DNA from: Rahnella sp. AA
GTDB taxonomy: Bacteria > Pseudomonadota > Gammaproteobacteria > Enterobacterales > Enterobacteriaceae
Length of the DNA: 64,000 nucleotides
Assembly (NCBI RefSeq): GCF_002834385.1
Contig: NZ_PITQ01000007.1
Coordinates: forward strand, 124,001-188,000
Reading direction: 5' to 3'
This document shows, in pieces, positions 17,977 to 26,793 of this stretch. Below the pieces are notes generated by a model, which worked only from the letters and a program-made list of their open reading frames with translations, made no database searches and was not told the DNA's origin. Made by a program: the position numbers and the translations under genes. How positions within the stretch are numbered: the first letter of the stretch is position 1; every line of letters starts with the position of its first letter.

Positions 17977-18045
17977 GTGTGTACTATACACACTAGATGT
18001 AGGATCTGCGCGAGCGTTAATTGTCATTTTATTGACCTGAAACAA
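17977..18045 (-). promoter_or_regulatory. Candidate nrdD control region: inverted repeat and FNR-like site
   Basis: A perfect 7-bp inverted repeat GTGTGTA-CTA-TACACAC (17977-17993) and an adjoining ACACTAGATGTAGGAT resemble NrdR boxes (ACACwATATwTwGTGT type). At 18032-18045, TTGAC-CTGA-AACAA matches eight of ten bases of the FNR consensus. Both regulators control nrdD in E. coli. Exact promoter elements are not clear. Confidence 0.35.
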
Positions 18046-18125
18046 AGAATTTTTTTGTCGGAAGAATAGGTGAACAAATGTAAATTTTGGCCTGTTTTTT
18101 GCGTATTGTTTTTTAAGGAGATGCC

Positions 18126-18164
18126 TAAAAAACAAACGGGTCAGCCACTGATGTGACTGACCCG
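18126..18164 (-). terminator. Terminator of treBC
   Basis: Stem CGGGTCAG/CTGACCCG with a 12-base loop, followed on the minus strand by TTTGTTTTTT; lies 20 bases past the treC stop. Confidence 0.85.
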
Positions 18165-18183
18165 ACAGATGTGAATATTCAGA

Positions 18184-19827
18184 TTATTCGAGAAGTTGCC
18201 AGCGGCATTCGTAAGGACGAAGGCTGTCTGAAACCGTTGCATCGCCATAGTTGCCCAGCAGCGTTTTGCCTGCGAAATCAGGCAGACTGGCGGCCTGATT
18301 TTCACCGCTCAGATTCGCCATCACCTGCAACGTTTGCCCGTTTGCCTTGCGCTGGTAACACCACAACTGCGGGTGCTCCGGCAGCAGATCCTGATAATCC
18401 CCGTGAGTCAGCACCGGCACGGTTTTGCGCAGCTGAATCAGTTGCTGATAAAGATAAAACACAGAGTTTTTATCTGCCAGCGCCTGTTCAGTGTTGATGT
18501 CTTTTACATTATGGCTGACCGAAATCCACGGCGTGCCGGTGGTGAAGCCGCCCTGATCGCCGTCGTTCCATTGCATCGGCGTCCGGCTGTTATCACGGGA
18601 TTTTCGCGCCAGGATCCGCAGCAGTTCTTCGTTGCTGCGCCCGTCGGATTTCAGTTCAGCAAACATGTTCAGGCTTTCCACATCGCGGTACTGTTCGAGA
18701 TGTTTAAAGCCCGGATTGGTCATGCCGATCTCTTCGCCCTGATAAATGTACGGCGTACCCTGCAAACCGTGCAGCACCATCGCCAGCATCTTCGCGGACG
18801 TTTCGCGCAGCGCGCCCTCATCGCCAAAGCGCGAGACAATGCGCGGCTGATCGTGATTACACCAGAACAGCGCGTTCCAGGCGTGGCCGTGCATTCCCTG
18901 TTGCCATTCGCGGAAAATCTGCTTGAGCTGCACGAAATCCGGCGGCGCGTCCGTCCATTTTTCACCGTTAGGATAATCGACTTTCAGGTGATGGAAGTTA
19001 AACGTCATCGACAATTCGCTGCCATCGTTGGCGGCGTAGCGGCGGCAATGTTCCAGTTTTGTCGATGACATTTCACCGACGGTCATCAGCCCGAGCGGCT
19101 TGAAAACGTCCCGGCTAAACTCTTGCAGGAATTCGTGAATACGCGGGCCGTCGGTGTAAAAACGGCGGCCATCGCCGGTGTCGTCCGCCGGGAAATCCTG
19201 CTGTTTGGACACCAGATTGATCACATCCAGACGCAAACCATCGACGCCCTTATCGGCCCAGAACTGGCAGACTTTTTTCAGCGCCTCGCGCACCGGCGGG
19301 TATTCCCAGTTGAGATCCGCCTGCTCGGTGGCGAACAGGTGCAGATAATATTGTCCGCTGTTTTCGTGCCACGCCCACGCGCCGCCGCCAAATTTTGAAC
19401 GCCAGTTATTCGGCGGCCCGCCTTCCGGCGCACTGTCGCGCCAGATGTAAAACGGACGGAAAACGCTGGCCGGAACCTGCGACTGGCGGAACCATTCGTG
19501 GTGCGTCGAGGTGTGGTTAAACACCATGTCCATGACGATGCGGATACCGCGCTGATGCGCCTCGCGGGTCAGGCGCTCGAAATCTTCCAGCGTGCCGTAA
19601 GCCGGGTCAATCGCGCAGTAATCGGCCACGTCATAGCCGTTATCAATCTGTGGCGACAGGTACACCGGCGTCAGCCACAGCGCGTCAACGCCCAGCGTTT
19701 TCAGGTAATCCAGGCGCTGCGTGATGCCGTTGATATCGCCGGTACCGCTGCCCGTGGTGTCCTGAAAACTCTTCGGGTAAATCTGGTAAATCACGCCGTT
19801 TTTCCACCACGGCAATTCGCTGCTCAT
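18184..19827 (-). CDS. treC: Trehalose-6-phosphate hydrolase TreC
   Basis: A GH13 alpha-glucosidase that splits trehalose 6-phosphate into glucose and glucose 6-phosphate. Catalytic-barrel regions are complete: DMVFNHTS, GLRLDVINL (nucleophile Asp), TVGEMSST (acid Glu) and WCNHDQPR. The ATG at 19827 (MSSELPWW) follows AAGGA at seven bases and matches the E. coli N-terminus, giving about 547 residues. Coupled to treB, which ends about 30 bases upstream. Confidence 0.95.
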   Translation of the reverse strand: MSSELPWWKNGVIYQIYPKSFQDTTGSGTGDINGITQRLDYLKTLGVDALWLTPVYLSPQIDNGYDVADYCAIDPAYGTLEDFERLTREAHQRGIRIVMDMVFNHTSTHHEWFRQSQVPASVFRPFYIWRDSAPEGGPPNNWRSKFGGGAWAWHENSGQYYLHLFATEQADLNWEYPPVREALKKVCQFWADKGVDGLRLDVINLVSKQQDFPADDTGDGRRFYTDGPRIHEFLQEFSRDVFKPLGLMTVGEMSSTKLEHCRRYAANDGSELSMTFNFHHLKVDYPNGEKWTDAPPDFVQLKQIFREWQQGMHGHAWNALFWCNHDQPRIVSRFGDEGALRETSAKMLAMVLHGLQGTPYIYQGEEIGMTNPGFKHLEQYRDVESLNMFAELKSDGRSNEELLRILARKSRDNSRTPMQWNDGDQGGFTTGTPWISVSHNVKDINTEQALADKNSVFYLYQQLIQLRKTVPVLTHGDYQDLLPEHPQLWCYQRKANGQTLQVMANLSGENQAASLPDFAGKTLLGNYGDATVSDSLRPYECRWQLLE

Positions 19828-19856
19828 CGCATTTTCCTTATTCAACATCTGTTTCT

Positions 19857-21275
19857 TCACACCGCCGCCAGCTCGCCGCGGCGGGCTTTACGCTGATAAA
19901 CCAGAACGGTCAGGATGATTGGGATCACAATCGCCACCAGCATCGCCAGCGCGTAGATACTCCAGAACTGCGGTTTGATGGACAAAATGCCCGGCAGGCC
20001 ACCGACGCCGATGCCGTTTGCCGTCACGCCAAACAGGCCGCAGATAAGCCCGGCGAAAGCTGACCCGATCATCGCGCAGAGCATCGGGAAGCGGTATTTC
20101 AGGTTGATCCCGTACATCGCCGGTTCGGTCACGCCGAGGAACGCGGAGATGGCGGCAGGCACGGAAATTTCACGCTCGTTGTGTTTACGGCTGACGATAA
20201 TGACGCCGACAACGGCCGCGGCCTGCGCAATGTTGGACAGGGCGATCAGCGGCCAGACCGGCGTTCCGCCGGTGCTCTGTACCATCTGCATGTCGATGGC
20301 GAGCGTGGTCTGATGTACACCGGTGATCACCAGCGGCGCATACAGGAAACCAAACAGCGCGGCACCGACTGGCGCGAGGCTGCCGGTCATCACGAATTTC
20401 ACCGCAAAGGCCACGCCGTCGCCGATCATGCGGCCAAACGGCCCGATCAGCGTGTGCGCCAGGAAGACGGCAACAATCAGCGACGTGACCGGCACAATCA
20501 CCAGATACAGGTAATTCGGCACGATGCGTTTCAGGCCATTTTCAATCATCGCCAGCGCCATACCGGCGAGAACGGAAGGAATAACCTGCGCCTGATAACC
20601 GACTTTTTCGATGGTGAACCAGCCGAAATTCCACACTTCAGGAATTTGCTGGCCAAGGTTGTAGGAGTTCATCAGCTGTGGCGAAACCAGCGTGATCCCC
20701 AGCACGATGCCGAGAATTTCCGTTCCGCCCATTTTCTTCACGGTTGACCAGCACACGGCCACCGGCAGGAACATAAACACCGCTTCGCCCAGCAACCACA
20801 GGAAGTCGTAAATGGATTGCCAGAGCGGGTGCATCTGCGCCAGCGTCTGTCCGCCGCTCATCGGAATATCGCCGATAACGTTACGGAAACCGAGGATCAG
20901 ACCGCCGCTGATCAGCGCCGGTAACAGCGGGAAGAAGATTTCAGCGAAATGCGAAATACTGCGTTCGAACCAGCTCATATTCTGGCGTGCGGCCACTTTC
21001 GCCTGCTCTTTGCCGGCTTCGCTTTTGCCGGTGCTGGCGATCAGCACTTTGTAGTAATCGTCCACTTCCGGGCCGATGACGACCTGAAACTGACCGGCGT
21101 TGGTGAAACAACCTTTCACCATCGGCAGGGTTTCGAGGCCCTTCGGATCCGCTTTGGACGGGTCATTGAGGACAAAGCGAAGACGCGTGATGCAGTGAGT
21201 CACCATGGCGATATTGTCACTGCCGCCCACGAGGGCGATCAGCTGATCAACATCCTGTTGTTTTACCTTACTCAT
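19857..21275 (-). CDS. treB: Trehalose PTS permease EIIBC TreB
   Basis: A 472-residue PTS enzyme of the glucose-superfamily. The N-terminal IIB domain has its phosphocysteine at C28 in HCITRLRFVL. From about residue 110 a ten-segment IIC membrane domain carries out transport, with ITGVHQTTLAIDMQM and GVTEPAMYGINLKYRFP as the substrate-site loops. No IIA domain is fused, so Crr from elsewhere must donate phosphate. First gene of treBC, behind a TreR operator. Confidence 0.96.
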   Translation of the reverse strand: MSKVKQQDVDQLIALVGGSDNIAMVTHCITRLRFVLNDPSKADPKGLETLPMVKGCFTNAGQFQVVIGPEVDDYYKVLIASTGKSEAGKEQAKVAARQNMSWFERSISHFAEIFFPLLPALISGGLILGFRNVIGDIPMSGGQTLAQMHPLWQSIYDFLWLLGEAVFMFLPVAVCWSTVKKMGGTEILGIVLGITLVSPQLMNSYNLGQQIPEVWNFGWFTIEKVGYQAQVIPSVLAGMALAMIENGLKRIVPNYLYLVIVPVTSLIVAVFLAHTLIGPFGRMIGDGVAFAVKFVMTGSLAPVGAALFGFLYAPLVITGVHQTTLAIDMQMVQSTGGTPVWPLIALSNIAQAAAVVGVIIVSRKHNEREISVPAAISAFLGVTEPAMYGINLKYRFPMLCAMIGSAFAGLICGLFGVTANGIGVGGLPGILSIKPQFWSIYALAMLVAIVIPIILTVLVYQRKARRGELAAV

Positions 21276-21320
21276 AGGAGGTGGCCTTTTATAGGTATGC
21301 GTAAATTTGTCGTTGAGGTA

Positions 21321-21332
21321 GGGAACGGTTCA
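21321..21332 (-). promoter_or_regulatory. Second, weaker TreR half-operator
   Basis: GGGAACGGTTCA keeps one arm and part of the second arm of the palindrome at 21360-21375. It is 45 bases before the treB start. Confidence 0.4.
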
Positions 21333-21359
21333 AGCATAGCGAAGCCGGTGGGAACTTGT

Positions 21360-21375
21360 CCGGGAACGTTCCCGG
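21360..21375. promoter_or_regulatory. TreR operator of treBC
   Basis: A perfect 16-bp palindrome, CCGGGAACGTTCCCGG, between treR and treB. It is of the LacI/GalR type with a central CG and matches the known E. coli tre operator core GGGAACGTTCCC. Confidence 0.85.
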
Positions 21376-21430
21376 TTTTGCCGGGAAGATCACAAAGTTT
21401 CTGTTATTCAGAAAACCAAAGAGGGGAAAA

Positions 21431-22381
21431 TCAGACGGCGAGCTGGCCGGGAATAATCAGCTGTTGCAGCGTCGCGGAACCGTCGAGCTGCGCCAGAAGC
21501 TGCTTCGCGGCGGCTTCTCCACCCGCACCATAGCCGAGTTCAACCGACAGGGATTGCGGAAACAGGAAATGCAGCAACGGGTTATTCCCGATACCGCAAA
21601 CCTGTACGCCACGGATTTGCTGCTGTTGCAGATATTTCTGCGCGCCAATCGCAATGGTATCGGAGGCGCAAATTACCGCCTGAATATCGCGGTCAAGCAA
21701 CTGCGGGATCAGCTCAAAACCGCTCTGGTAGGTGAGTTCGCCCAGCGCAATGTGCGGCGTGAGGTGATGTTCCTGACAAAAAACCCGGTACGCCTCGCTG
21801 CGGCGTTGCCCGGTGGTGGTGTCGTGCGGTGAAACGCCGATAAAGCCAACCGACCGGATATCCTGCGCCAGCAATTTTTGCATCAGCAGTTGCACCGCGC
21901 CCGCATCGTCGTAGCAGACCGAAGATAAACCCGGCATATCGCGCGCCAGCATCACCAGCTTATCTTTCCACGGTGTCAGCATTTGCGCCGACAATCCGGT
22001 AAAACCAAACAACACCACGCCGTCGATATTGCGCTGCTTCAGCACCTGCAAATGCTCTTTCACGCGTTCGGCGCTGAACTGACTTTCCAGAACAATCGGA
22101 TCGTATCCCTGCTGATAAAACAACGGCAGCATGGCGCGCACCGCCTGATTCTCAGAAGGGGAATCCAGACGCGAAACGATAATTGCCACAATTTTGTCGC
22201 TGAAACCGCGCATGGCGCGTGCCGATTTTGACGGGCTGAAATGCTCCTGCTCAATCACCTGCAAAACGCGCTCACGGGTTTGCGGGCTGACATTGCCTTC
22301 ATTATTCAGCACGCGCGATACCGTGGATTTTCCAACGCCGCTCAGGCGGGCAATGTCATTGATGGTCAGGCGATTTTGCAT
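21431..22381 (-). CDS. treR: Trehalose operon repressor TreR
   Basis: A 316-residue LacI/GalR repressor. The DNA-binding headpiece is TINDIARLSGVGKSTVSRVLNNEGNVS (residues 5-31) and the rest is a periplasmic-binding-protein fold that in E. coli senses trehalose 6-phosphate. It lies upstream of treB on the same strand with about 155 bases between, as in E. coli. Confidence 0.95.
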   Translation of the reverse strand: MQNRLTINDIARLSGVGKSTVSRVLNNEGNVSPQTRERVLQVIEQEHFSPSKSARAMRGFSDKIVAIIVSRLDSPSENQAVRAMLPLFYQQGYDPIVLESQFSAERVKEHLQVLKQRNIDGVVLFGFTGLSAQMLTPWKDKLVMLARDMPGLSSVCYDDAGAVQLLMQKLLAQDIRSVGFIGVSPHDTTTGQRRSEAYRVFCQEHHLTPHIALGELTYQSGFELIPQLLDRDIQAVICASDTIAIGAQKYLQQQQIRGVQVCGIGNNPLLHFLFPQSLSVELGYGAGGEAAAKQLLAQLDGSATLQQLIIPGQLAV

Positions 22382-22426
22382 AGTTATTTTGTATGGTTGT
22401 TTGATGAATGATTAATAACTTGATCA

Positions 22427-22461
22427 GGTTTAATTTTGGTTGCACTTCACAGGCGTATACT
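22427..22461 (+). promoter_or_regulatory. PhoP box and -10 element of mgtA
   Basis: GGTTTA-ATTTT-GGTTGC (22427-22443) is a PhoP direct repeat with 6/6 and 4/6 matches to GGTTTA. A -10 hexamer TATACT (22456-22461) follows after 12 bases, the standard PhoP promoter spacing. Predicted transcription start near 22468. Confidence 0.8.
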
Positions 22462-22467
22462 GCGCGA

Positions 22468-22748
22468 ATTATCGAAGGTATATCCACTTATTCCTGATTA
22501 CCCTAACGGATTTTCCTGCCCGACGGCTATGAATTTCCAAACTGTTCCTTACCGGAGGTGAAAACCTGATGGAACCCGACCCCAATTCTGTAGGTCCGTT
22601 GTGATCCGGTAAGCACCCGCCTTTGCTGCTGCTTGCCGTGACGTTATCTGGTGAGCAGTGGTGCACGTTTTTTTTCGTTCGCCCTGTTTTTATAAAATCC
22701 TTTTGCCATGCTTGTGGCGGTTTTGCCGTGGGCGAAACAAAGGTGCGA
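22468..22748 (+). ncRNA. mgtA leader with Mg2+/proline-responsive elements
   Basis: A leader of about 280 bases, close to the E. coli mgtA leader (about 264). It contains the mgtL reading frame and, after it, a GC-rich segment with several inverted repeats, then a T-rich stretch (TTTTTTTTCG near 22668) where transcription could stop before mgtA. The stretch CTTACCGGAGGTGAAAACC before mgtL closely resembles the E. coli leader. I did not fold it; the riboswitch call rests on position, length and similarity. Confidence 0.65.
22569..22604 (+). CDS. mgtL: Leader peptide MgtL
   Basis: An eleven-codon frame, MEPDPNSVGPL, preceded by GGAGGTGAAAACCTG. It keeps the MEPDP start of the E. coli/Salmonella MgtL peptide, whose translation in low proline or low Mg2+ opens the mgtA leader. 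Here it is shorter (11 against 17 residues) and has three prolines, the third close to the stop. Confidence 0.8.
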   Translation: MEPDPNSVGPL

Positions 22749-25451
22749 ATGATGTTCAAAAATATAACTTCCCGGCTGCTCAATGCGCTCAGCCGCAATC
22801 TTCCGCGTCGTTTAGTTCGTCGCGACCCGATGCTCGAAACCGTTCCGGGCCGCGCCGCACAGGCGGTGCCTGCGGCGATGGCAGCGCATTGTCAGGCCTG
22901 TGCCCGTGCAACCGAAGACCAGCTTTACCTGCAATTTGCCAGCCATCCTGAAGGGCTGACGGAGCAGGAAGCTGAGACAATCCGTGAAGTCTCCGGCCTG
23001 AATCAGACCGGCGATCAGCAACCTGCGCCTTGGTGGCTGCACCTGTGGCACTGCTACCGCAACCCGTTCAATTTGCTGCTGACCGTGCTCGGCATGGTGT
23101 CTTACGCCACCGACGATCTGACCGCCGCGCTGGTCATCGGCGCGATGGTGTTTATCTCGACGTTCATGCACTTCATCCAGGAAGCGCGTTCCAACAAAGC
23201 GGCCGATGCGCTGAAAGCGATGGTCAGCAACACCGCGACCGTGCTGCGCAGCGACGCGCAAACCTGCCGCAGTGAAACGGTCGAAATTGCCATCAGCCAG
23301 CTGGTGCCGGGCGATCTGATTAAGCTGTCGGCGGGCGATATGATCCCGGCGGATTTGCGTATTCTCTCCGCCAAGGATCTGTTTATCAGCCAGGCGGCGC
23401 TGACCGGTGAATCCCTGCCGGTGGAAAAACACGCCTGCGAAAAGAAACCCATTGCTAACGATCCGCTTGAACTGAATACCCTGTGCTTTATGGGCACCAA
23501 CGTGGTGAGCGGCACGGCGATAGCGATGGTGATTGCGACCGGCAACAAAACCTGGTTCGGCCAGCTTGCCGAGCGCGTGGTGCAGGAAGATACCCAGCCG
23601 AACGCTTTCCAGGCGGGCATCAGCAAAGTCAGCTGGCTGCTGATCCGCTTTATGATGGTGATGACGCCCGTCGTTCTGGTGATCAACGGCTACACCAAAG
23701 GCGACTGGTGGGAGGCGGCGCTGTTTGCGCTGTCCGTCGCGGTCGGGCTGACGCCTGAAATGCTGCCGATGATTGTGACGTCCACACTGGCGAAAGGGGC
23801 GGTGAAACTGTCGCGCCAGAAAGTCATCGTCAAACGTCTGGACGCGATCCAGAACTTCGGCGCGATGGACATTCTCTGTACCGACAAAACCGGCACGCTG
23901 ACGCAGGATAAAATCGTCCTCGAACGCCACACCGACGTGCTTGGCGTGACCAGCGATGACGTGCTGCACCTGGCGTGGCTGAACAGCCATTACCAGACCG
24001 GCCTGAAAAACCTGCTCGACGTGGCGGTGCTGGAAGCCGGTGATGCCAGTCAGGCGCACAATTCCCTGAAAGTTGATGAAATCCCGTTTGATTTCGACCG
24101 CCGCCGGATGTCCGTGGTGGTGGCAGAAAACGACCAGAATCACCGTCTGATTTGCAAAGGTGCGCTGGAAGAAATGCTGTCGATTTGTACGCTGGTGCAG
24201 CTCAACGGTGAGATTGTTCCGCTGACCGATGTGCTGCTCGGGCGCATTCGCCGCATCACCGACGACCTCAATCAGCAGGGGCTGCGTGTAGTCGCGGTGG
24301 CGCACAAAGTCATGCCTTCCCGCACGCAAGGCTACGGCGTAACGGACGAATCCAGCCTGATTCTGGCCGGCTATATCGCGTTCCTCGATCCGCCAAAAGA
24401 GAGCACTGCACCGGCGCTGGAAGCCCTGCAACGCAAAGGCGTGACCGTCAAAATTCTCACCGGCGACAACCCGCTGGTGGCGCGTAAAGTCTGCAAAGAC
24501 GTCGGCTTAAAGGCAGATAACGTACTGATTGGCAGTGATATCGACGAACTCGACGACGTACAGCTGTTACACGTTGCCCGCGAAACCACGGTATTTGCCA
24601 AACTCACGCCGATGCACAAAGAACGCATCGTGCGCGTGCTGCGCGGTGAAGGGCATGTGGTCGGATTTATGGGCGACGGCATCAACGACGCACCGGCGCT
24701 GCGTGCGGCAGATATCGGTATTTCCGTGGATTCTGCGGTGGATATCGCTAAAGAGGCCGCCGATATTATCCTGCTGGAAAAAAGCCTGATGGTGCTGGAG
24801 CAGGGCGTGACGGAAGGGCGCAGAACGTTCGCCAACATGCTGAAATACATCAAAATGACCGCCAGTTCTAACTTCGGTAACGTCTTCAGCGTGCTGGTTG
24901 CCAGTGCCTTCCTGCCGTTCCTGCCGATGTTGCCGCTGCATCTGTTAATTCAGAACCTGATTTACGATGTGTCTCAGGTGGCGATCCCGTTTGATAACGT
25001 CGATGAGGAACAGCTGGCAAAACCCCAGCGCTGGAACGCCGGGGATATCGGCCGCTTTATGGTGTTCTTCGGGCCGATCAGCTCCGTATTCGACATCCTG
25101 ACGTTCAGCCTGATGTGGTGGGTCTTTAAAGCCAATACCGTTGAAGCGCAGACGCTGTTCCAGTCCGGCTGGTTCATTGAAGGGTTGCTGTCGCAGACGC
25201 TGATCGTCCACATGATCCGCACGCGCAAGGTGCCGTTCATCCAGAGCCGCGCGTCCTGGCCGCTGTGCATCATGACGCTGATGGTGGTGGTTACCGGTAT
25301 CGCGCTGATCTACTCGCCGGTCGCCGGATTCCTGCAATTGCAGGCGCTGCCGCTGAGCTACTTCCCATGGCTCATCGCGATCCTGGCCGGTTATATGGTG
25401 CTGACGCAGTGCGTGAAAGGCTGGTTTGTACGCCGTTACGGCTGGCAGTAA
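22749..25451 (+). CDS. mgtA: Magnesium-transporting P-type ATPase MgtA
   Basis: A 900-residue P3B-type ATPase importing Mg2+ across the inner membrane. Phosphorylated Asp379 is in DKTGTLT, the dephosphorylation motif is LTGES, the hinge is GDGINDAP and ten membrane segments fit the family. The ATG at 22749 (a second ATG follows) is chosen after AAAGGTG; an in-frame extension upstream belongs to the leader. Synteny with treR is as in E. coli. Regulated by PhoP and by the leader. Confidence 0.96.
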   Translation: MMFKNITSRLLNALSRNLPRRLVRRDPMLETVPGRAAQAVPAAMAAHCQACARATEDQLYLQFASHPEGLTEQEAETIREVSGLNQTGDQQPAPWWLHLWHCYRNPFNLLLTVLGMVSYATDDLTAALVIGAMVFISTFMHFIQEARSNKAADALKAMVSNTATVLRSDAQTCRSETVEIAISQLVPGDLIKLSAGDMIPADLRILSAKDLFISQAALTGESLPVEKHACEKKPIANDPLELNTLCFMGTNVVSGTAIAMVIATGNKTWFGQLAERVVQEDTQPNAFQAGISKVSWLLIRFMMVMTPVVLVINGYTKGDWWEAALFALSVAVGLTPEMLPMIVTSTLAKGAVKLSRQKVIVKRLDAIQNFGAMDILCTDKTGTLTQDKIVLERHTDVLGVTSDDVLHLAWLNSHYQTGLKNLLDVAVLEAGDASQAHNSLKVDEIPFDFDRRRMSVVVAENDQNHRLICKGALEEMLSICTLVQLNGEIVPLTDVLLGRIRRITDDLNQQGLRVVAVAHKVMPSRTQGYGVTDESSLILAGYIAFLDPPKESTAPALEALQRKGVTVKILTGDNPLVARKVCKDVGLKADNVLIGSDIDELDDVQLLHVARETTVFAKLTPMHKERIVRVLRGEGHVVGFMGDGINDAPALRAADIGISVDSAVDIAKEAADIILLEKSLMVLEQGVTEGRRTFANMLKYIKMTASSNFGNVFSVLVASAFLPFLPMLPLHLLIQNLIYDVSQVAIPFDNVDEEQLAKPQRWNAGDIGRFMVFFGPISSVFDILTFSLMWWVFKANTVEAQTLFQSGWFIEGLLSQTLIVHMIRTRKVPFIQSRASWPLCIMTLMVVVTGIALIYSPVAGFLQLQALPLSYFPWLIAILAGYMVLTQCVKGWFVRRYGWQ

Positions 25452-25468
25452 TTTTAATTATTAAACAT

Positions 25469-25507
25469 AAAGACGACGGTTGTTAACTCACCCGCCGTCT
25501 TTTTTTG
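25469..25507 (+). terminator. mgtA terminator
   Basis: AGACGACGG/CCGCCGTCT stem with one mismatch and a TTTTTT tail, 20 bases past the mgtA stop. Confidence 0.85.
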
Positions 25508-25762
25508 CATCAAGTTAACAGCCTTACTCGCGCTACTCAGCCATACTGATTTATATGAATGTTTACATGATTATTTATACATTTTTATTATTCAATTGCT
25601 TGTTTTATTAATTATTTTATAAACATCCCCTTTGATTTTAATATTAATCTGACATATTTTACCCCCCCAGATGAAACGATTATTTATTCATTTGCATTTA
25701 TCTTAAATGCTTTATACATACTTAGAGAAGCATCACTCATATTAATATATTGGAGCAATGGA
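25508..25762. other. AT-rich intergenic stretch before hcp
   Basis: About 255 bases, strikingly AT-rich compared with the flanking genes, with no plausible gene on either strand. A GGAG ribosome site for hcp lies at its right end. The base composition marks the left edge of a probable acquired island and is typical of H-NS-bound DNA. Confidence 0.5.
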
Positions 25763-26248
25763 ATGGCGATCCCTTCTTATCTGTGGTTGAAAGATGATGG
25801 CGGTAATAACATCAAAGGTTCTGTTGACGTTTCCGGACGTGAAGGAAGTATTGAGATCATAGAGTTTGCGCATTCGCTTTCCTCACCCATTGACGGTAAT
25901 ACAGGGAAAATAACGGGTTTACGTAAACACAGCCCGATGATTGTAGTAAAAGAATTTGATATGTCATCACCCTATCTATACAAAGCTGTGAGCTCAGGCC
26001 AGACGCTCAAATCGGCTGAAGTAAAGTGGTACCAAATAAACGATGCCGGGCAGGAAGTCGAATATTTTAATATGTTCCTTGAAAATGTAAGAATTGCTTC
26101 GGTTTCCCCCCTCATGCATAACATAAAAAATAGTGCGACTGAGAAATTCAATCATATGGAAAGCCTCCAACTTACTTACGAAAAAGTTACCTGGACTTTT
26201 AAAGATGGGAATATCAGTCATTCAGATAGCTGGATTGAAAATCGCTAA
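25763..26248 (+). CDS. hcp: Orphan T6SS tube protein Hcp
   Basis: A 161-residue Hcp-family protein, the hexamer that stacks into the inner tube of the type VI secretion system and carries small effectors in its lumen. Family features: N-terminal SYLWLKDDGGNNIKGSV, then GSIEIIEFAHSLSSP, HSPMIVVKEFDMSSPYLYKAVSSGQ and the C-terminal YEKVTWTFKDG. No other T6SS genes are in the window, so it is an orphan copy that must use an apparatus encoded elsewhere. Base composition is clearly AT-richer than the core genes. The next gene starts 40 bases downstream and is likely its cargo. Confidence 0.92.
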   Translation: MAIPSYLWLKDDGGNNIKGSVDVSGREGSIEIIEFAHSLSSPIDGNTGKITGLRKHSPMIVVKEFDMSSPYLYKAVSSGQTLKSAEVKWYQINDAGQEVEYFNMFLENVRIASVSPLMHNIKNSATEKFNHMESLQLTYEKVTWTFKDGNISHSDSWIENR

Positions 26249-26288
26249 CCAGCCTGATATTTGATCAATTTCATCAATGGAGGATCGT

Positions 26289-26762
26289 ATGCCAGATGAT
26301 AGAATTACCTACCGGGCAGATACCCGTGCGCCGTCAGAAATATTTATATCAGGTTTTACGCCACGCTTTGCAGGTGGAATAAAAATTCATGACGGTGGCC
26401 AGGTATTAGGTGGGGTTTCCACATCGAAAGAACTGCCTATTGCGATGAAATATGCCGCGATGTACGAAGGATATGTTTATGCCGTCAGGGCAAAGGGTGT
26501 CGACGTTTTACAGCATATGATCACAAGCCGGGCATCAAATGGAGCCATTGCCAATGCGATGACGCAGATGGAAATACACTGCGAAATTATTTCCCCAATC
26601 AATGTTCTTGCAGCAAGGAAAGCGATTGTTGTTGATAGCGGTATAAGATTATCTGGTGCGCTGGAGATTAATCCTCTCAATACACATGCGCCAGAAATTG
26701 CTTTGATAACGATGGTGATGTCCACGGATATGATAGTGGACATTCCTCATAACCATCGCTGA
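26289..26762 (+). CDS. Putative ADP-ribosyltransferase effector of the cholera/pertussis toxin type
   Basis: A 157-residue protein, start chosen at the ATG five bases after GGAGG. The N-terminus ITYRADTRAPSEIFISGF is very like the NAD-binding start of cholera and pertussis toxin A chains (YRADSRPPDEI, YRYDSRPPEDVF), with Arg9 as the catalytic arginine. GGVSTSKELPIAMKYA carries the STS motif (44-46), GYVYAVRA is the next core strand, and Q93-x-E95 (or E99) is the candidate catalytic glutamate. The R-STS-E order is that of the R-S-E ADP-ribosyltransferase class. Position after hcp suggests T6SS delivery. No immunity gene follows. Function is inference from motifs. Confidence 0.7.
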   Translation: MPDDRITYRADTRAPSEIFISGFTPRFAGGIKIHDGGQVLGGVSTSKELPIAMKYAAMYEGYVYAVRAKGVDVLQHMITSRASNGAIANAMTQMEIHCEIISPINVLAARKAIVVDSGIRLSGALEINPLNTHAPEIALITMVMSTDMIVDIPHNHR

Positions 26763-26765
26763 ACG

Positions 26766-26793
26766 CAAAATCCGGGCGGGAATTACCGCCCGG
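26766..26793. terminator. Hairpin between the effector gene and alx
   Basis: CCGGGCGG/CCGCCCGG, a perfect 8-bp stem between convergent genes. Only a short T run (ATTTTG) follows on the minus strand, so termination for alx is more likely than for the effector. Confidence 0.6.

Noticed and set aside
22812-24431. A 539-codon open frame antisense to mgtA
   Set aside because: It mirrors the codon structure of mgtA, its product is rich in His, Arg and Gln without any recognisable domain, and the sense protein is certain.
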